Below are positions 46,110 through 58,605 of a stretch of DNA of 64,000 nucleotides, one piece after another. The position numbers and the translations under genes are program-made. The notes beneath the pieces are model-generated. The model searched no databases and had not been told where the DNA came from. It saw only the letters and a list, made by a program, of their open reading frames with translations. Origin of the DNA: Cinnamomum chago. Taxonomy: Eukaryota > Streptophyta > Magnoliopsida > Laurales > Lauraceae. The stretch spans positions 91,998,001-92,062,000 of the forward strand of contig CP142454.1 in the NCBI GenBank assembly GCA_038049695.1, written 5' to 3'. Position 1 is the stretch's first letter. Each line of letters starts with the position of its first letter.

Positions 46110-46500
46110 AAAGCTCAACGCTCGAACGAACCGGAGAGTTCGTTCGAGCGGGGAGCTTTTTTTTTCGAAATCTGGGAAATTTCGGTTACCTGGCGGTTAG
46201 CTGGCGGTTAGCCGCCGATGCATTCGGCGGTTAGCCGCTGGGTAACCGTGGAGCTGACCGAATTTCAGGTGAGAATTCTGATGCTCTCGGGAAAAGGAAC
46301 CGTGATTGTGCGGTTGGCTAGCGGTTAGCCGCCGATGGGTTCGGCGGTTAGCCGCTGGCTAACAGTGAGGCTAACCGCGTTTTCAGGTGGAAAATGATGC
46401 TCTCTGGAAAAGTCACCGCGGTGCGCGGTTAGCCGCCGATGCACTCGGCGGTTAGCCGCTGGATGACCGTGAGCTGACCGCCAGTTACGAAAATGCTCAC
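46110..46500. repeat. Palindromic island in LTR-X2 (GGCGGTTAGCCGCC type)
   Basis: It opens with GCTCGAACGAAC and GTTCGTTCGAGC as an inverted pair. Then GGCGGTTAGC and GCTAACCGCC-related words occur more than ten times in both orientations (GGCGGTTAGCCGCCGATG, TCGGCGGTTAGCCGCTGG). The island is GC-rich inside an AT-rich LTR. Confidence 0.8.
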
Positions 46501-48179
46501 TGTGTTCAGTTTTGAGCCATTTTCCTCCTCAAAACCCTCTTCCTCACATCCACAAGTCCTTACAATAACATTGAGCTAATAGCTCCTCCAATGCATTTCT
46601 TTATACTTCCCCAAATCCCCATTTTTGAGTTCTATCCATCACTACTTCCATGTCAAGTCCAATGCAAAGAAAAAGGGGAAGGAAACCATTTCACAATATT
46701 CATATAGGCTATCACAAGGATAATAAATACTCTACCAATGTTTATAAAACATTGAATGACTTAGCTCGCCCCATTCCTCATGAAAGCTCCAATGAAAACA
46801 ATTAACTAAACATCTCCTTTCTTCTCATTTAAAACCAAACCAAAGGGGAGAATCTCCATTTGCCATAATCAAGGGGTAATTAAAAACCATTGATCCCATT
46901 TCCAAAACAATAGATTAGTTGGCCAAACTCTTTAAATGAACTTCTATTTCAATCCATACAAGCTAGTAAACATAAACATGGGTGGAGAAACCAACCCCAT
47001 TCTTTTCAAGACCATATGAGCAACTTTGACAAAATGAAAGCATACCTTTCCAAGAAATTAACAAGAGAGAAACAACCATTGATGTGCAAATTTCGAAATC
47101 AATATATATAAGGCAAGAAGCATATGTGCAAACATGTATTCAATGATCAAGAACAAGTAATAAAACTTAGGGTTTTCTCATAAAACTTTGATAACATTAA
47201 AACCATCCATTCATCCACTTGCCTTTGACTCTAATCAAGCAAATCCAAGCTCCAAATCCCTTCTTAAGCTCACTTCCAAGCTACAATCAAAAATCCCCAA
47301 AACAACCCAAAAATGGGTTACACCAAGCTTGAAAATGAAAGAGCTTCCAATAATGCACATGTAGAATCTCAATGGCTAGAGGAACACTAATCTAAGAGAT
47401 GGAAATGATCACCTACCTTGAAGGTCCTCTAATGGCAATAGCAAACTCAATGAAGGTCTTGAGATTGAGGTCTCTCTTCACAAATGGTATCAATGGCAAG
47501 CTTGTGAGATGAGGAAGAAGATGATGGTCTCCATTTCGAGTTGGGTGAACTATTGGTGAGGCTTGGAGATGAAGAAGCAAGGAGAAGAAGAAAACCACAA
47601 GAACCCTAGGTTCAGTTGTGCTGGAGCAATGGAGAGTGAATGAGAAAGAAGGAGATGGGTTCCTTTTATAAACAAGTGAGAATGGGTCCCACAACTTAAA
47701 GAACTTGGGTGGCTGAAATCATCTAATTCGGGACCTCGGATGGATTCGACGAAGAAGGAAGAAATGATCGTCGAAATATCTAGTTTCCAAAAAGTGTATG
47801 TTTCGCGGGTTTCGAGAATAATGAGTTTTGGTACAGATTTGGTGTGAAAAGACTGTTTTGCCCTCAAGGCCAAGAAATCGGTTTTCGGGTTCTCAAATGG
47901 ATATGGGATCAACATGAAAGTTGTAGGATTCCTTGAGATGAATGCAATGGGCCAAAAACACGATACGAAACCAATCGGGAAAATCTCACAAGAAAATGCA
48001 AAGCCGAAAAGGGAACCCCCAAAGGGCCCCACAAGCTACCAAAGCACTAAAAAGCCCAAAACTAGAAGAAAACTCATTCTAGCTCACAAACTCAACCCAA
48101 CAACTACTAATCCCACTAAAAGAACTAATCCACAAATAAAACAACACTAATCCAAGAGATTAGGGGTCGGGTTCTCACA

Positions 48180-48756
48180 GTACTCTCCTCATGCTGTCTA
48201 TCTCCTCAGGTGTCTTCGGACATTGATTCCGAGATAGTGGTACTCCATGTCTAGAAGGTAGCAAGCCCTTCTTGGAATCATGCATGTTATACTTGACCAA
48301 TATCTTCTCAATATCCGAAGATTGGGATAAGGCTAACATCTTGTTCTTGCGATCTCGCAAAAGCTTGATCCCTAAGACATAGATCGCCTCACCCAAATCC
48401 TTCATCTGAAATTGAGATGATAACCAAACCTTAGCAGACGACAACATGCCAACATCATTTCCAATGAGTAATATGTCATCCACATATAGGACTAAAAATG
48501 CAACTGCGTTTCCACTCCCTTTCTTATACACACATGGTTCATCAATGTTTTGATCAAAGCCAAAAGATTTGACTGCCTGATTAAACTTGATGTTCCATGC
48601 CCTAGATGCTTGCTTAAGTCCATAAATGGACTTCTTAAGTTTGCAGACCATGTTCTCTTGGCCACCAGCAATGAATCCCTCTGGTTGCATCATATAGATG
48701 CATTCGTCAAGACTTCCATTTAGAAAAGTTGTCTTGACATCCATTTGCCATATCTC
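48180..48756 (-). pseudogene. Copia C reverse transcriptase, C-terminal part
   Basis: It is open from the Met at 48744, with MDVKTTFLNGSLDE, YGLKQASRAW and YVDDILLIGND (about 48465-48500), up to the insertion point at 48180-48184. A TAG at 48757-48759 (TAC in A) separates it from the RT N-terminus. The Thr in MDVKTTF replaces Ala of the other copies. Confidence 0.9.
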
Positions 48757-49230
48757 CTAGTCATAATGACATGCGATGGCTAAGAGAATCCTTATGGACT
48801 TGAGCATGGCTACTGGTGAAAAGGTTTCCTCATAATCGATACCCTCTTTCTGAGTATATCCTTTCGCCACCAGTCTTGCTTTGAAGGTTTCAACCTTGCC
48901 ATCCACTCCTCTCTTTCTCTTGTAGATCCACTTGCACCCTATGGGTTTGATCCCTTCAGGTGCATCCACAAGTTCCCAGACTTGATTGGAATATAGAGAA
49001 TCCAATTCAGATTTCATCGCTTGCTGCCACATGTCAGCATCTATATCCGTTATTGCTTCATCGTAACTAGTGGGATCCTCAACCAGATCCTCGGAGTCTG
49101 TCATAAAAGACACTCCTAGGTATCTATCTGGTGGTCTAGAAATTCTCCCACTACGACGAGGCTCCGGAGTGTTAAAAGGAATGTCTTGATTTTCTACAGT
49201 CTCAAGATCTGGCACAGATGTTACAGGAGT
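48757..49230 (-). pseudogene. Copia C integrase end and reverse transcriptase N-terminus
   Basis: The open frame 48757-49215 carries the linker [15 protein letters not shown] and the RT start ([27 protein letters not shown]). It lies between TAG at 48757 and TAA at 49231. It is co-linear with A and B. Confidence 0.9.
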
Positions 49231-50076
49231 TTATGAAAGAATCTCCTCAAGTGTTTCTTTACAACCAAGCTCTTGGTGCATCATGCAATCATCCTCCAAG
49301 TATCTAGCATGAGTGCTGATAAGCACCTTTTGCTCTTTTGGATGATAAAAGATGCCTCCTCTCGTCCCCTTAGGATACCCAATGAAGTAGCACATTTCCG
49401 ATCTGGGTTCTAGCTTGGTAGCTTTATCATTCAGTACATAAGCTGGACAACCCCAAATGTGGATATATTTTAAACTGGGTTTTCGATCTGTCCACAATTC
49501 TTGAGGTGTCCTAGGTACTGATTTAGAAGGTACCAGATTCAAAATGTATGCTGCTGCTTCTAGGGCATATCCCCAAAAGGATATGGGTAGGGTTGCATGA
49601 CTCATCATGGACCTTACCATATCAAGAAGGGTACAGTTTCTTCTCTCTGCTACACCATTTTGCTGGGGTGTACCCGGTGCAGACAACTGAGACACAATCC
49701 CATGTTGTGTGAGGTACTCCTTGAACTCACCCAGGAGGAACTCGCCACCTCGATCAGATCGAAGAGCTTTGATATGTTTCCCTAGTTGTAACTCCGCCTC
49801 AGCCTTGAATTGTTTGAACTTATCAAACGCTTCAGACTTGCGTTGCATTAGGTACACATATCCATACCTAGAGTAATCATCAGTGAAGGTGATGAAACAC
49901 TCATAACCTCCTCGAGCTAGTTTGTTCATAGGACCACACACATCAGTGTGACCCAATTCTAACAACTCCTTTGACCTCAGTCCCTTTGCAGAGAATGACC
50001 TTTTGGTCATCTTTCCCATGAGACAAGATTCACACTGAGGTAAAGGTTCGAGATCTAATGAGCTCAAAAGCCCATC
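49231..50076 (-). pseudogene. Copia C integrase core
   Basis: The frame 49231-50067 holds the H-C-C block, HTDVCGP, SDRGGEF and NGVAERRN motifs of copia integrase. The Tyr after GGE is Phe here. It is cut from gag-protease by TAG at 50077-50079 and from RT by TAA at 49231-49233. Confidence 0.9.
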
Positions 50077-51432
50077 CTATACCAACCTCTGAATCCGTTT
50101 TAGGTTAATGTGACCCAAACGTAAGTGCCAAAGATAAGTGTCATTGGTCGAAGATACCTTCCTCTTAAGGGAAGATGAGCTTTCTAGTTGTACATTATGC
50201 AGTGTGGGAGCAATAGGATATACATAAAATAAGTTGTCATGCATTCTACCGAAACATATAAGATTTCCATTTCTACTGATGTCAACACCAGAATGGAAAG
50301 AAACTGAATAATTAAATTCAATAAGTTTGGAAACTGAAATTAAATTCTTCCTTATGTCCGGAACATAGATAACATTATTTAAAACTAATATCCTATCATG
50401 CGGAAAATGTAAAGTAACAGCTCCCACTGCAACAGCCCAATTCTTTGCTCCATTTCCAACTGTAAGGTCAAACTCCCCTTTCTCAAGCTTTTTCATTATC
50501 TGAAACCCCTGCAATGAATTGCAGATATGATTAGTGGCTCCAGAGTCTACTATCCAGGAATCAGTAGAATCAACCACATGACAGGTTTCAATGTAGTAGG
50601 AAAGAGATATACCTTTCTTTTCTGAGCCTAGGAGCTTGGGACAATCTTTCTTCCAGTGACCTTTGAGGCCGCACTTGAAGCATTTCCCTATGGGCTTTTC
50701 ACCTGTGCCTTTGTCCTTCTTGCCAGCATTGCCCTTTTTCTGTCCTTTTCCCTTACCCTGCTTCTTCTTGAACTTTTTCCCTTTTGGGTTCAATTTAGAG
50801 GAAGACTGGGAAAAGTGAGCTTGGCCTTTAGGCTTCATGATGGCCTCTGCCGCCTGGAGTTCTTTCATTAACTCTGAGAGAGTCATGTCCAACTTGCTCA
50901 TGTTGAAGTTGAGCTTGAACTGGTTGAAAGAATCCGGCAGAGTTTCTAGAATCATATCAGTCTGACTCCCTGCATCAATCTCGGCCCCTAGGATCTCAGC
51001 TTCATTGAAACAATCCATCATTTTGAGCATGTGCTCTCTGACAGGTGTTCCCTCAGCCATCCTAGTATTCATGATTGTCCTTAAAGCAGCTTGCCTAGCT
51101 GGCCTGCTTTTGTCTGCGAACATCTCAGACAAGGACAACATGATATCAGAAGCTGTGTCCATCTGCTCATGCTGCGTTTGCAACACGTTGGACATGGAAG
51201 CAAGCATGTAGCATTTGGCCATGCTATTCGCCTTTTTCCATTTCCTTTCAGCCTCTAGCTGGTCATCTGTAGAATAATCATCAATGGTAGGACAGGGTTC
51301 CGACAAAACATACTTGTACTCCTCAGTGGTGAGTACTATGTTAAGGTTTCTTTTCCAGTCTACGTAATTTGGGCAAGTCAATTTGTTCTCACGCAGAATA
51401 CTCATCAACGGGCTAAAGGAATCCTTCCCCAT
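50077..51432 (-). pseudogene. Copia C gag and protease
   Basis: The start is at 51432 (MGKDSFSP), matching A and B. The CCHC knuckle (50641-50682) and protease DSG (50539-50547) are intact. It runs to a TAG at 50077-50079 within the pre-integrase region. This block alone could still give a complete gag and protease. Confidence 0.9.
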
Positions 51433-51737
51433 CTCTCTGGATATATATAACAGGTTATAATTAGACAGGCAGTATATATGTAACATGTATATGGTGCTTG
51501 TAATAAAAGGAAAAACATGCACAAGACTTTTTACATTATTTAATCCTAATTATAATGTATCAGTGTCTCAACCTCCTCATAGACCCTCCATCGAAGGGAT
51601 GGCCGAGCCTACAGTCACGTTGAGTTAAGGTCTGCTTATTTGGATCATCACTGTCTGGATACGCATATCCAGTGATAGTCCAATCACTGATTGGCTTGGC
51701 CTCATATGACAAATAACACTAACTCCTAAGGAGAGGT

Positions 51738-54700
51738 TGTCGCGACCCCGGACCGGGCCCGCAGGACTGATCCGGGATGGGGACCATTAGTAGTGGATAA
51801 AGATAGAAGGATCTACATCCACAATATAGAACTTATTCAATTTCCCACAGGTGTCCGCGGTGAGGATATCACAACCTTGCATGAACATTTCTTTTGAGTG
51901 CGGAAGCGTGTAGCAAATCAAATAGTAGACTATCTCTAATCATGCAAGCATTAATATTAAATATCAAAACTGGATCAGAATGAGCAATGATCTATAGCAA
52001 GTTTCCCAAAAGTTGTTAAAGTTAGACAAAATATCATTTAGTTACATTCCCCAAAATTAGAGGCCAACAAAGGCCAATACTACAAAAGAATAACCCAAAG
52101 GAATGGTTAAAAAGTTCTCCCCAAAATGTTACGCCTCTTGGCAACCCGATGTCTACATGACATCGTCAGCACGCCACTCTACTAGAGGTTGCAGCTCACC
52201 TACTGCCTCCTCCGGCTCCTCCTCAAGGAAACCGGCAACGGGACCTGAGTACCAAAGTAAAGGATCAGACACGACGGTCTGGCAAGAGAATGAAAAGAAG
52301 CAACAACATATAATAGATGAAATCTCTTGAAAAGCATAGAAATTTGTTTAAACAAGAACTCTCATAAAACAGGTAAATCATTTGCTATAAAACAAGTAAA
52401 CAAGATAAAAATTTATGAGGTATCCAAGGAATCGGGAATAACAAGGTGGCAATCACATAAAGCTAAGTCCTCTGTCACTAAAGTGACAACAGTATCACGG
52501 GACGTCGATCTCGGTCACGCAAGGTGAGGAGAAACAACGTATACATATATACAATATAATTATACGGGAACGGGACCACGGTAGCGAACCGGGTATCGGG
52601 ACGGGACCACGGTAATAAACCGGGCATCGGGATCCAAACTGCAGCTGGCGGGACGGGAGAGGGATTTCCAAGTCGGTGGATCAAACCGACAAGGTATCCA
52701 AGCTTAGTGATGCCGACTCATAGGATAAATAACACATCGAGAAATATGCAAGTAAATCGAGTACAGTAAATAAACGGGTAAAACGGGGGTGCTCAAGGGC
52801 ACGCTGTCATTTCATGTCGGGCAATACATTTCGAGACAAGTCAATGCTACTATCATGCTTTCGGGAAAACAACTCATGACATGTAAATCTTGGAAATAGA
52901 GAAATATGATGAACTATACCAATTCGGGAAAGATAAATGTTTTAAGATCTATTTGAGTGAATAGGGGTCCCGTATGTCGATCATAGATATGACTTGGTAC
53001 TCTTTGAGTTTGAAGACATTCCGGGCTCCTTATGCACTTTTACTATTTTTAAAACTTAACATCAGCTTATGGATAGTACTAGATGCTATGATAGAAAAAT
53101 CAATACTATAAACGGTCCATCCTAGGTATGATGTCAACCCGGAACCATCGAGCAACCTACTCAGTCACCGAAAGGAATAGAATTCGCGATACCCAAGGAA
53201 ATAGACTTTGCATTTAGGTACGAAGAGGATATCGTGTCGTTCCATCCCGTTCAAGATTGAATAGATTGAACTTCGATGCATTCCGAACCAACCGTGAAGA
53301 GCATCGGCTCAAGATGCTCTCACATATGGTCAAGTGAGTCCAAAGAGGGTAGCCAAGGTCCACAAGAAAAATAAATCTCAAAACCTACTGGACTCAAACT
53401 GAGTCCCCCGATCGATCGGACCGAAGGGCCGATCGATCGGTCGAAATTTCGGTACCAGCGTGACCTATGCCAGGCAGACCGCATCGCTCGAGCGAATCGA
53501 AGAGTTCGCTCGAGCGAACCCATCGGTCGAGCGGTTATTAAAATGCGTTCGAGCGACCAAGCTACTGGAAAACCCGTATCCCTTTCTGGACAGGTCGCTC
53601 GAACGAACTGTCATGGTCGCTCGAGCAAACTGTCCAGAAACTGAATTCCGGGCAGTTCAGTTCCTCTCTTTCTCTTCCTTTTTACAACCTTCATTTAGCC
53701 TTTCTTACACATCAAATGAGGAGCCTATTTCTCCCTCCAAACTACAACAAATCCTCCATTTAATCAATCACATTCTCCTCCATCAACCATATATCCAACA
53801 CAAGGAAAAAGGAGAAGGGAACCATTTCACAATCTATATATACCTTTGCAACAAAACAAGAAGACATTCATTGCCATAAACCACTACTTCTCCAAGATTA
53901 TAAATGTGTCATTAATACTTATCATGAGCATTCATTTCAAATTAAAGCAATAAATGCACATTAATGGAAAATGTCCAAAAATAAATAAAAGCTTAGGAAA
54001 ATCATTTATTCACTTGCCTTAGGTCTTCTAACAAAGAAATCAAGCTCTATCAAGTCTTCCAAGACAAAGAATCCAAGCTACAAGGCAAGATCCCCAAATA
54101 AAACCCTAACATGGTCAAACAATGAAATCACCAAGAAACCTTCCAATAATGAAGGTGAAACTCCTATAGGGTTAGAGGAACACCAATCTAGGAGATGAAG
54201 GGGGTTACTTACTTGCAAGGTCCTCTAATGGCAATGGTGAGCTCAAAGAAGGTCTTGTGATGAATGCTTTACTCTAGCAATGGTGTCAATGGAGAGTTAA
54301 GGTGATGAGGAAGAAGATGATGATCTCTAATCTTCTCTTGGTGCAAGCTTGAGAGTGGATTGAGTGATAAAAGGCAAGAGCAAGAAGAAGATGAAGAAAA
54401 CCCTAGCTCTCACCTCTTGTGCTGGAAAAATGGAAGTGAAGTGAATGGGTTAATGGCTTCCCCTTTGTTAACAATGAATTGGGTCCCACTACTAAAGGAA
54501 CTAAATGGGCTGAAATCATCTCTATCGGAACCTCGGATGAATTCGACGAAGAAGGAAGAAATGTTCGTCGAAATATCTAGTTTTCAAAAAGTATATGTTG
54601 TGCGGGTTTCGAGAATACTGAGTTTGGGTACAGATTTGGTGTGAAATGACTGTTTTACCCTCAATGATATGAAATCGGGTTTCGGGACCTCAAACGAGGA

Positions 54701-54980
54701 CGGGATCAACATGAAAGTTGTAGGGATCATCAAAGCGAGTAAAACGGGATTAAAATCATGAATGTAAAAACCTCCGATAAATCCTCAAACACATGCAATG
54801 TCAAGAAAGGGAACCCCCAAAGGGCCCTACTAGCACAAAGCAAATCAAAACATTCAAATTAGCCCAAAACTATAAACAAAGCTAATCCAAACTCCACTTA
54901 GTCAAAATCACTAATCGAGCTTAGTACTAACACGCAACTAAATTAGCACTAATCGGGTTCACTCGGGTCGGGGTCTTACA
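51738..54980 (-). mobile_element. Lone large LTR, LTR-X3 (3243 bp)
   Basis: On the minus strand it starts TGTAAGACCCCGACCCGAG (54980) and ends GGGGTCGCGACA (51738). GAGGT flanks both sides (51733-51737, 54981-54985). It is related to LTR-X1 and X2 along most of its length but more diverged and about 1 kb shorter. There is no protein-coding capacity. It sits in the leader of copia C. I see no clear TATA box at the site used in X1 and X2. Confidence 0.83.
53405..53640. repeat. Palindromic island in LTR-X3 (CGATCGATCG and CGCTCGAGCG types)
   Basis: CCGATCGATCGG occurs twice around 53408-53440. It is followed by CGCTCGAGCG and variants at about 53485-53640, often as facing pairs. It lies in the same part of the LTR as the X2 and X1 islands, since the flanking sequence (TTGAGCCGATGC...) aligns with LTR-X1. 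Confidence 0.8.
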
Positions 54981-56608
54981 GAGGTTATTACCGACTTATG
55001 TCAAGTGTATTACCATCTCTTATGAACGTTCCCAGAATGTCCATGACTCAAGTCCTCCGAAGGGAAGTGACTTTAATCCAATCTTGAAGTGATCTTTAGT
55101 AAAGGGCTCCACCGAAGGGATGGCCGCTCCCACCAACGCTTCATTGATATTCTATAGAAGTGATCTTTAGTAAAGAACTCCACCGAAAGGATGGCCGCTC
55201 CCACTAACACCTCATTACGAATATTCACATTAGTTCACCCACTAACCCATCGAAGCGATCTTCAGTAAAGAACTCCACCGAAGGGATGGCCGCTCCCACC
55301 AACACTTCAATGAGATAGCATGAACCGAAAATGGAAGGCCGTGGGGTTTTTCCAAACCCCTCTCCCACTTGATTATTTAACTCTAGGGTTTTGAAAAACA
55401 CTTTTGATCGTTACTCAAACCTTGTTTAAATCTAGCAAACTTGGTTAACAATTTTCATTACTCAATTGCTTAAGTCATCTAAAAAAAAAAAACCTTTGCT
55501 TTAAAACATATTGCGTAAAGATCTTGAGTAAAGATCTTGGGACCTATGGGTTATGGGCCCACTACGGTATCAACATATTAGATTTTAGTTTGGCCTCTTT
55601 TGGAAACTTAGGGTACCAAGGTAAACTAAACCCTATCCAATTTTAAACCTTAGACAAATAGAAGGTGCTGGTCTAAGATCCGTTTAAAACAATTTGCCAA
55701 ACAAAAACAATCCAATATAGAAAGATGCCAATTTTAAGAACCTAGTGGTGGCCATGTTACTAGGTGATAAACATAGCAATTATATAAAGCATTCAACCAT
55801 GCATTCCATATATAAAAGCAAATAAAAGAATGCAATCCTTGATGGCTCCCTGCTCTTCGGACTTCAAATCCTTATCCAACTAGGATACTTGGTTAAGAGT
55901 CCTTTTCGCACTAGGACACCTTCGTTGCCTCCACCACCATGGAATCCTCTTCTACTTGCAACCATGCAATCTTTGAAGCTTTCTTCTCCTTTGCTTGTTG
56001 CAATAAATTAATTTATACAAGCAAACCCATGAAAAACAAAACCAAAGATTACATTGGATATACCTATGCTTTTCAAGAAAGCTTACATCAAGACTAGTTG
56101 AAATATAAACAAGGAAATAATTACAACTTCCTATGATTGCTAACCGCGCAATCGTACACTTTCCAACTAATTAAAAACATCCAAATCCACACACATACAT
56201 GCGAACCATCAAGGATGCAATTATATGGCTGCAACCAAAAAGATTAGTGCATTCAAAGTGCAGTGTACAACACTATTCATCATTCTGAAATTGTTCCAGC
56301 AGCCTGGAAAAAATTTCTGCACACTATTTATGCAGTAAACAGCAATCTGAAATTGTTCCAGCAGCCTGGAAAAAAATTCTGCACACTATTTATGCAGTAA
56401 ACAGCAATCTGAAATTGTTCCAGCAGCCTGGAAAAAATTTCTGGACACTATTTATGCAGTAAACAGCAATCTGAAATTGTTCCAGCAGCCTGGAAAAATT
56501 ACTGCACTCCTAACATGCAGTAAACAGCAACCTAAAGGGCGCCACCATGCCCTTAATTCATCTAGGATTGAAATAAACACATCATGGGATCATGATATCA
56601 CATGGAGA
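54981..56608 (-). other. Copia C untranslated leader
   Basis: It is homologous to 5544-7458 on the other strand. It keeps the hairpin repeats (near 55109, 55181, 55273; a fourth at 51588 beyond LTR-X3). It ends at the primer site with a clean tandem repeat (56285-56532). No gene is seen. Confidence 0.85.
56285..56532. repeat. 62-bp x4 tandem repeat in copia C leader
   Basis: CTGAAATTGTTCCAGCAGCC starts at 56285, 56347, 56409 and 56471, exactly 62 bp apart. The homologous place in A and B (5620-5870) has only degenerate, unevenly spaced units. Confidence 0.92.
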
Positions 56609-56621
56609 GGCTCTGATACCA
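56609..56621 (-). other. Primer binding site, copia C
   Basis: GGCTCTGATACCA is the reverse complement of TGGTATCAGAGCC. One base separates it from the LTR end at 56623. Confidence 0.9.
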
Positions 56622-56622
56622 C

Positions 56623-58605
56623 TGAAGGTTTATGCATTACAGATCTGAATGTTGACTGCCATGGCTGATTTTGGTTTTTCAAGTTTTAAAACAAGAAACC
56701 CATATCTGATTTTCCAGCCATGAAAACATGCATAGAAATCCATGAAATCATGATCAACATGTGTCTAAAGAAAGGAGAAGATAGAGGACTATTACCTTGA
56801 TGATTTGAATGCCTCAAAACTCTGAAAAGAAAGACTTCAAAGGACTGATATCAGCGTGCAACCAGCAATACAGGTGCAGGAATTTGTTGCAGAAATTTCT
56901 CCTTTGATCTTCTCTCCTATTCCACTTCCCAATCTAATTGGTCTTGATTGTGGGATCAAACTATGGAATCCTAAGAAGGGTTTTTCAGAATTACTCTTTG
57001 TGGAAAAGGCCCGAACCTGATCTCAGCCTCTTCAATGAAGAAGAAGAACGCAGCAAGGGCTGGGCGTGTATTCTCTCCTTGTTGTCTTGGGCGGCCAATG
57101 GGTTTCTTTGGTGTTTCTTCCTTGCTTTCTATGTTGCACGTCCAAGGGTAGTGCTATCTCTATTTATAAAGATCACATTCCTATTTAAGAGTTCTCTTTC
57201 TAATAGGAATGTCAATCCCATAAAATAAGCAACCAGCCCCTTTAGTGTGCAACACTTTCTTATCAAAGATACTAAAATTAGTAAGTTTCAATCATAGGAA
57301 TTCTTACCCAAAGAGGAGTTCTTCCTTCCAAGTAAAGATACCTAATCAAACTTGGAAACCTCACATAAGGTGCACCCCACATGGCTGGCCCACAAGATAG
57401 ATAAACACACCATGGCCCACTAGTCAATAATTTAGCTAGAGTTAAATTCATGTATGCCATCAAAAACCTATTTGAATTTATACTCAAAATTATTCGTCCA
57501 CAAAATTAATTCAACCACATACCATTTAATTAAATTAGGAAACCATGCCAATATAGGAAAGTGGCTAGAAGAGGGACCAAAAGACATATTTGCCCTTGGC
57601 TCCCAAAATGACCAAAATGTCCATGCTAACCCCATAGCAACATTAGGATCATTTTAACCCTAACTCATTCCACTAAAGAGTTATGGTTGCACTCCAGGGA
57701 CAAATATTGAATTGCAAATAAAGCTCATCATAAATAGACGATTGTCTTTGACCTACCAAGTACAATGACCACAATGCCCCTCTATGTAACATCCATAATC
57801 AAGTAGGTTAACCGATGTACTATCCACCTTCTTGATTACATCTTATCCTTAGAACTTCATACCCTTGACTTAATCATCATCCGGATATCATTCTCTTGAT
57901 CCAGGGAGCGACCCACAAGTTCAATATCCATATGGAACATCCATATACTAAGATCTTAGATTCTGATGATTAATCGGATAATTCTAAGGGGACGATCATT
58001 CCATCACACGATGGCATAGATTCCATATTGCATTTGCACGTCCCAACTAATCAAGCCCGAGTACCCAAAACACAGAGCTGTTGACCCATGAACAGGATCT
58101 CACCCATAGTGAATTAAAGTACAAGAACTCGACTTCGTCAGTTCATCCACAAATGCTCAAGATTAAGAGCACTGGTCACTCAGTAGCAAGAGGTGATTTG
58201 ATCTCTCTCTGTGATAGTACTATTTTAGAGATCACACCTACAAGTGGTCCTGTTCAATGCATGACACATGCACTAATGAGATAAATCCGAAAAATCCTCC
58301 CGTGACTTAGGTAAGTCACCCTGAATACAGGAGAGCATCTCATTATAACTTATACCAAGATGAAGTGCCCAACTCCATCTCTCAGTTATGAACAAGTTTA
58401 TTGTTTCAAGTGTCCATGACTCAGACCTAACTGTGTGTAGCCACTACACACCTAAGTCATTACTAGAAAACAATGGCCCTTACACAACCATACATATACA
58501 CAAGTATTAAGAGAAAGATGTCATTCCATTAAATAACCAATAAATATCCAGTAACAGAGATGTGAGTGCAGTCAGTGGGCTTTAGGGCATACACCAATCC
58601 CAACA
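56623..58605 (-). mobile_element. Copia C 5' LTR
   Basis: This uninterrupted 1983-bp LTR shows the empty form of the site where the A-B array entered its partner (around 57366-57374). A TATAAATA box lies at 57161-57168 on the minus strand. Next to it is ATTGTC at 58606-58611. Confidence 0.93.

Larger units (their letters stand above)
43971..48179 (-). mobile_element. Lone large LTR, LTR-X2 (4209 bp)
   Basis: On the minus strand it starts TGTGAGAACCCGACCCC (48179) and ends CGGGGGCGTGACA (43971). GTACT flanks both sides (43966-43970, 48180-48184). It has no protein-coding capacity, so it is best explained as a solo LTR left after LTR-LTR recombination; a non-autonomous element is possible. A TATAAAAG box lies at 47663-47670. 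It holds diverged ~115-bp repeats (44580-45180), GGGTGCTCAAGGGCAC repeats (45650-45840) and a palindrome-rich island (46110-46500). Confidence 0.85.
2771..58605 (-). mobile_element. Copia element C, whole span with nested inserts
   Basis: This is a Ty1/copia element on the minus strand. Its 5' LTR is 56623-58605, internal region 43274-56622, and 3' LTR 42036-43273 plus 2771-3518. ATTGTC flanks both outer ends (2765-2770 and 58606-58611), giving a 5-6 bp target duplication. Three later insertions break it: the A-B array at 3519-42035 in the 3' LTR, and two lone LTRs at 43971-48179 and 51738-54980 in the internal region. With inserts and one copy of each duplication removed, the internal region is about 5887 bp, against 5876 bp in element A. 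Every pol block except the N-terminal gag-protease block is short and broken. Confidence 0.9.

Noticed and set aside
52103-52527. Short + strand open frames in LTR-X3
   Set aside because: There is no domain and no matching frame in X1 or X2.
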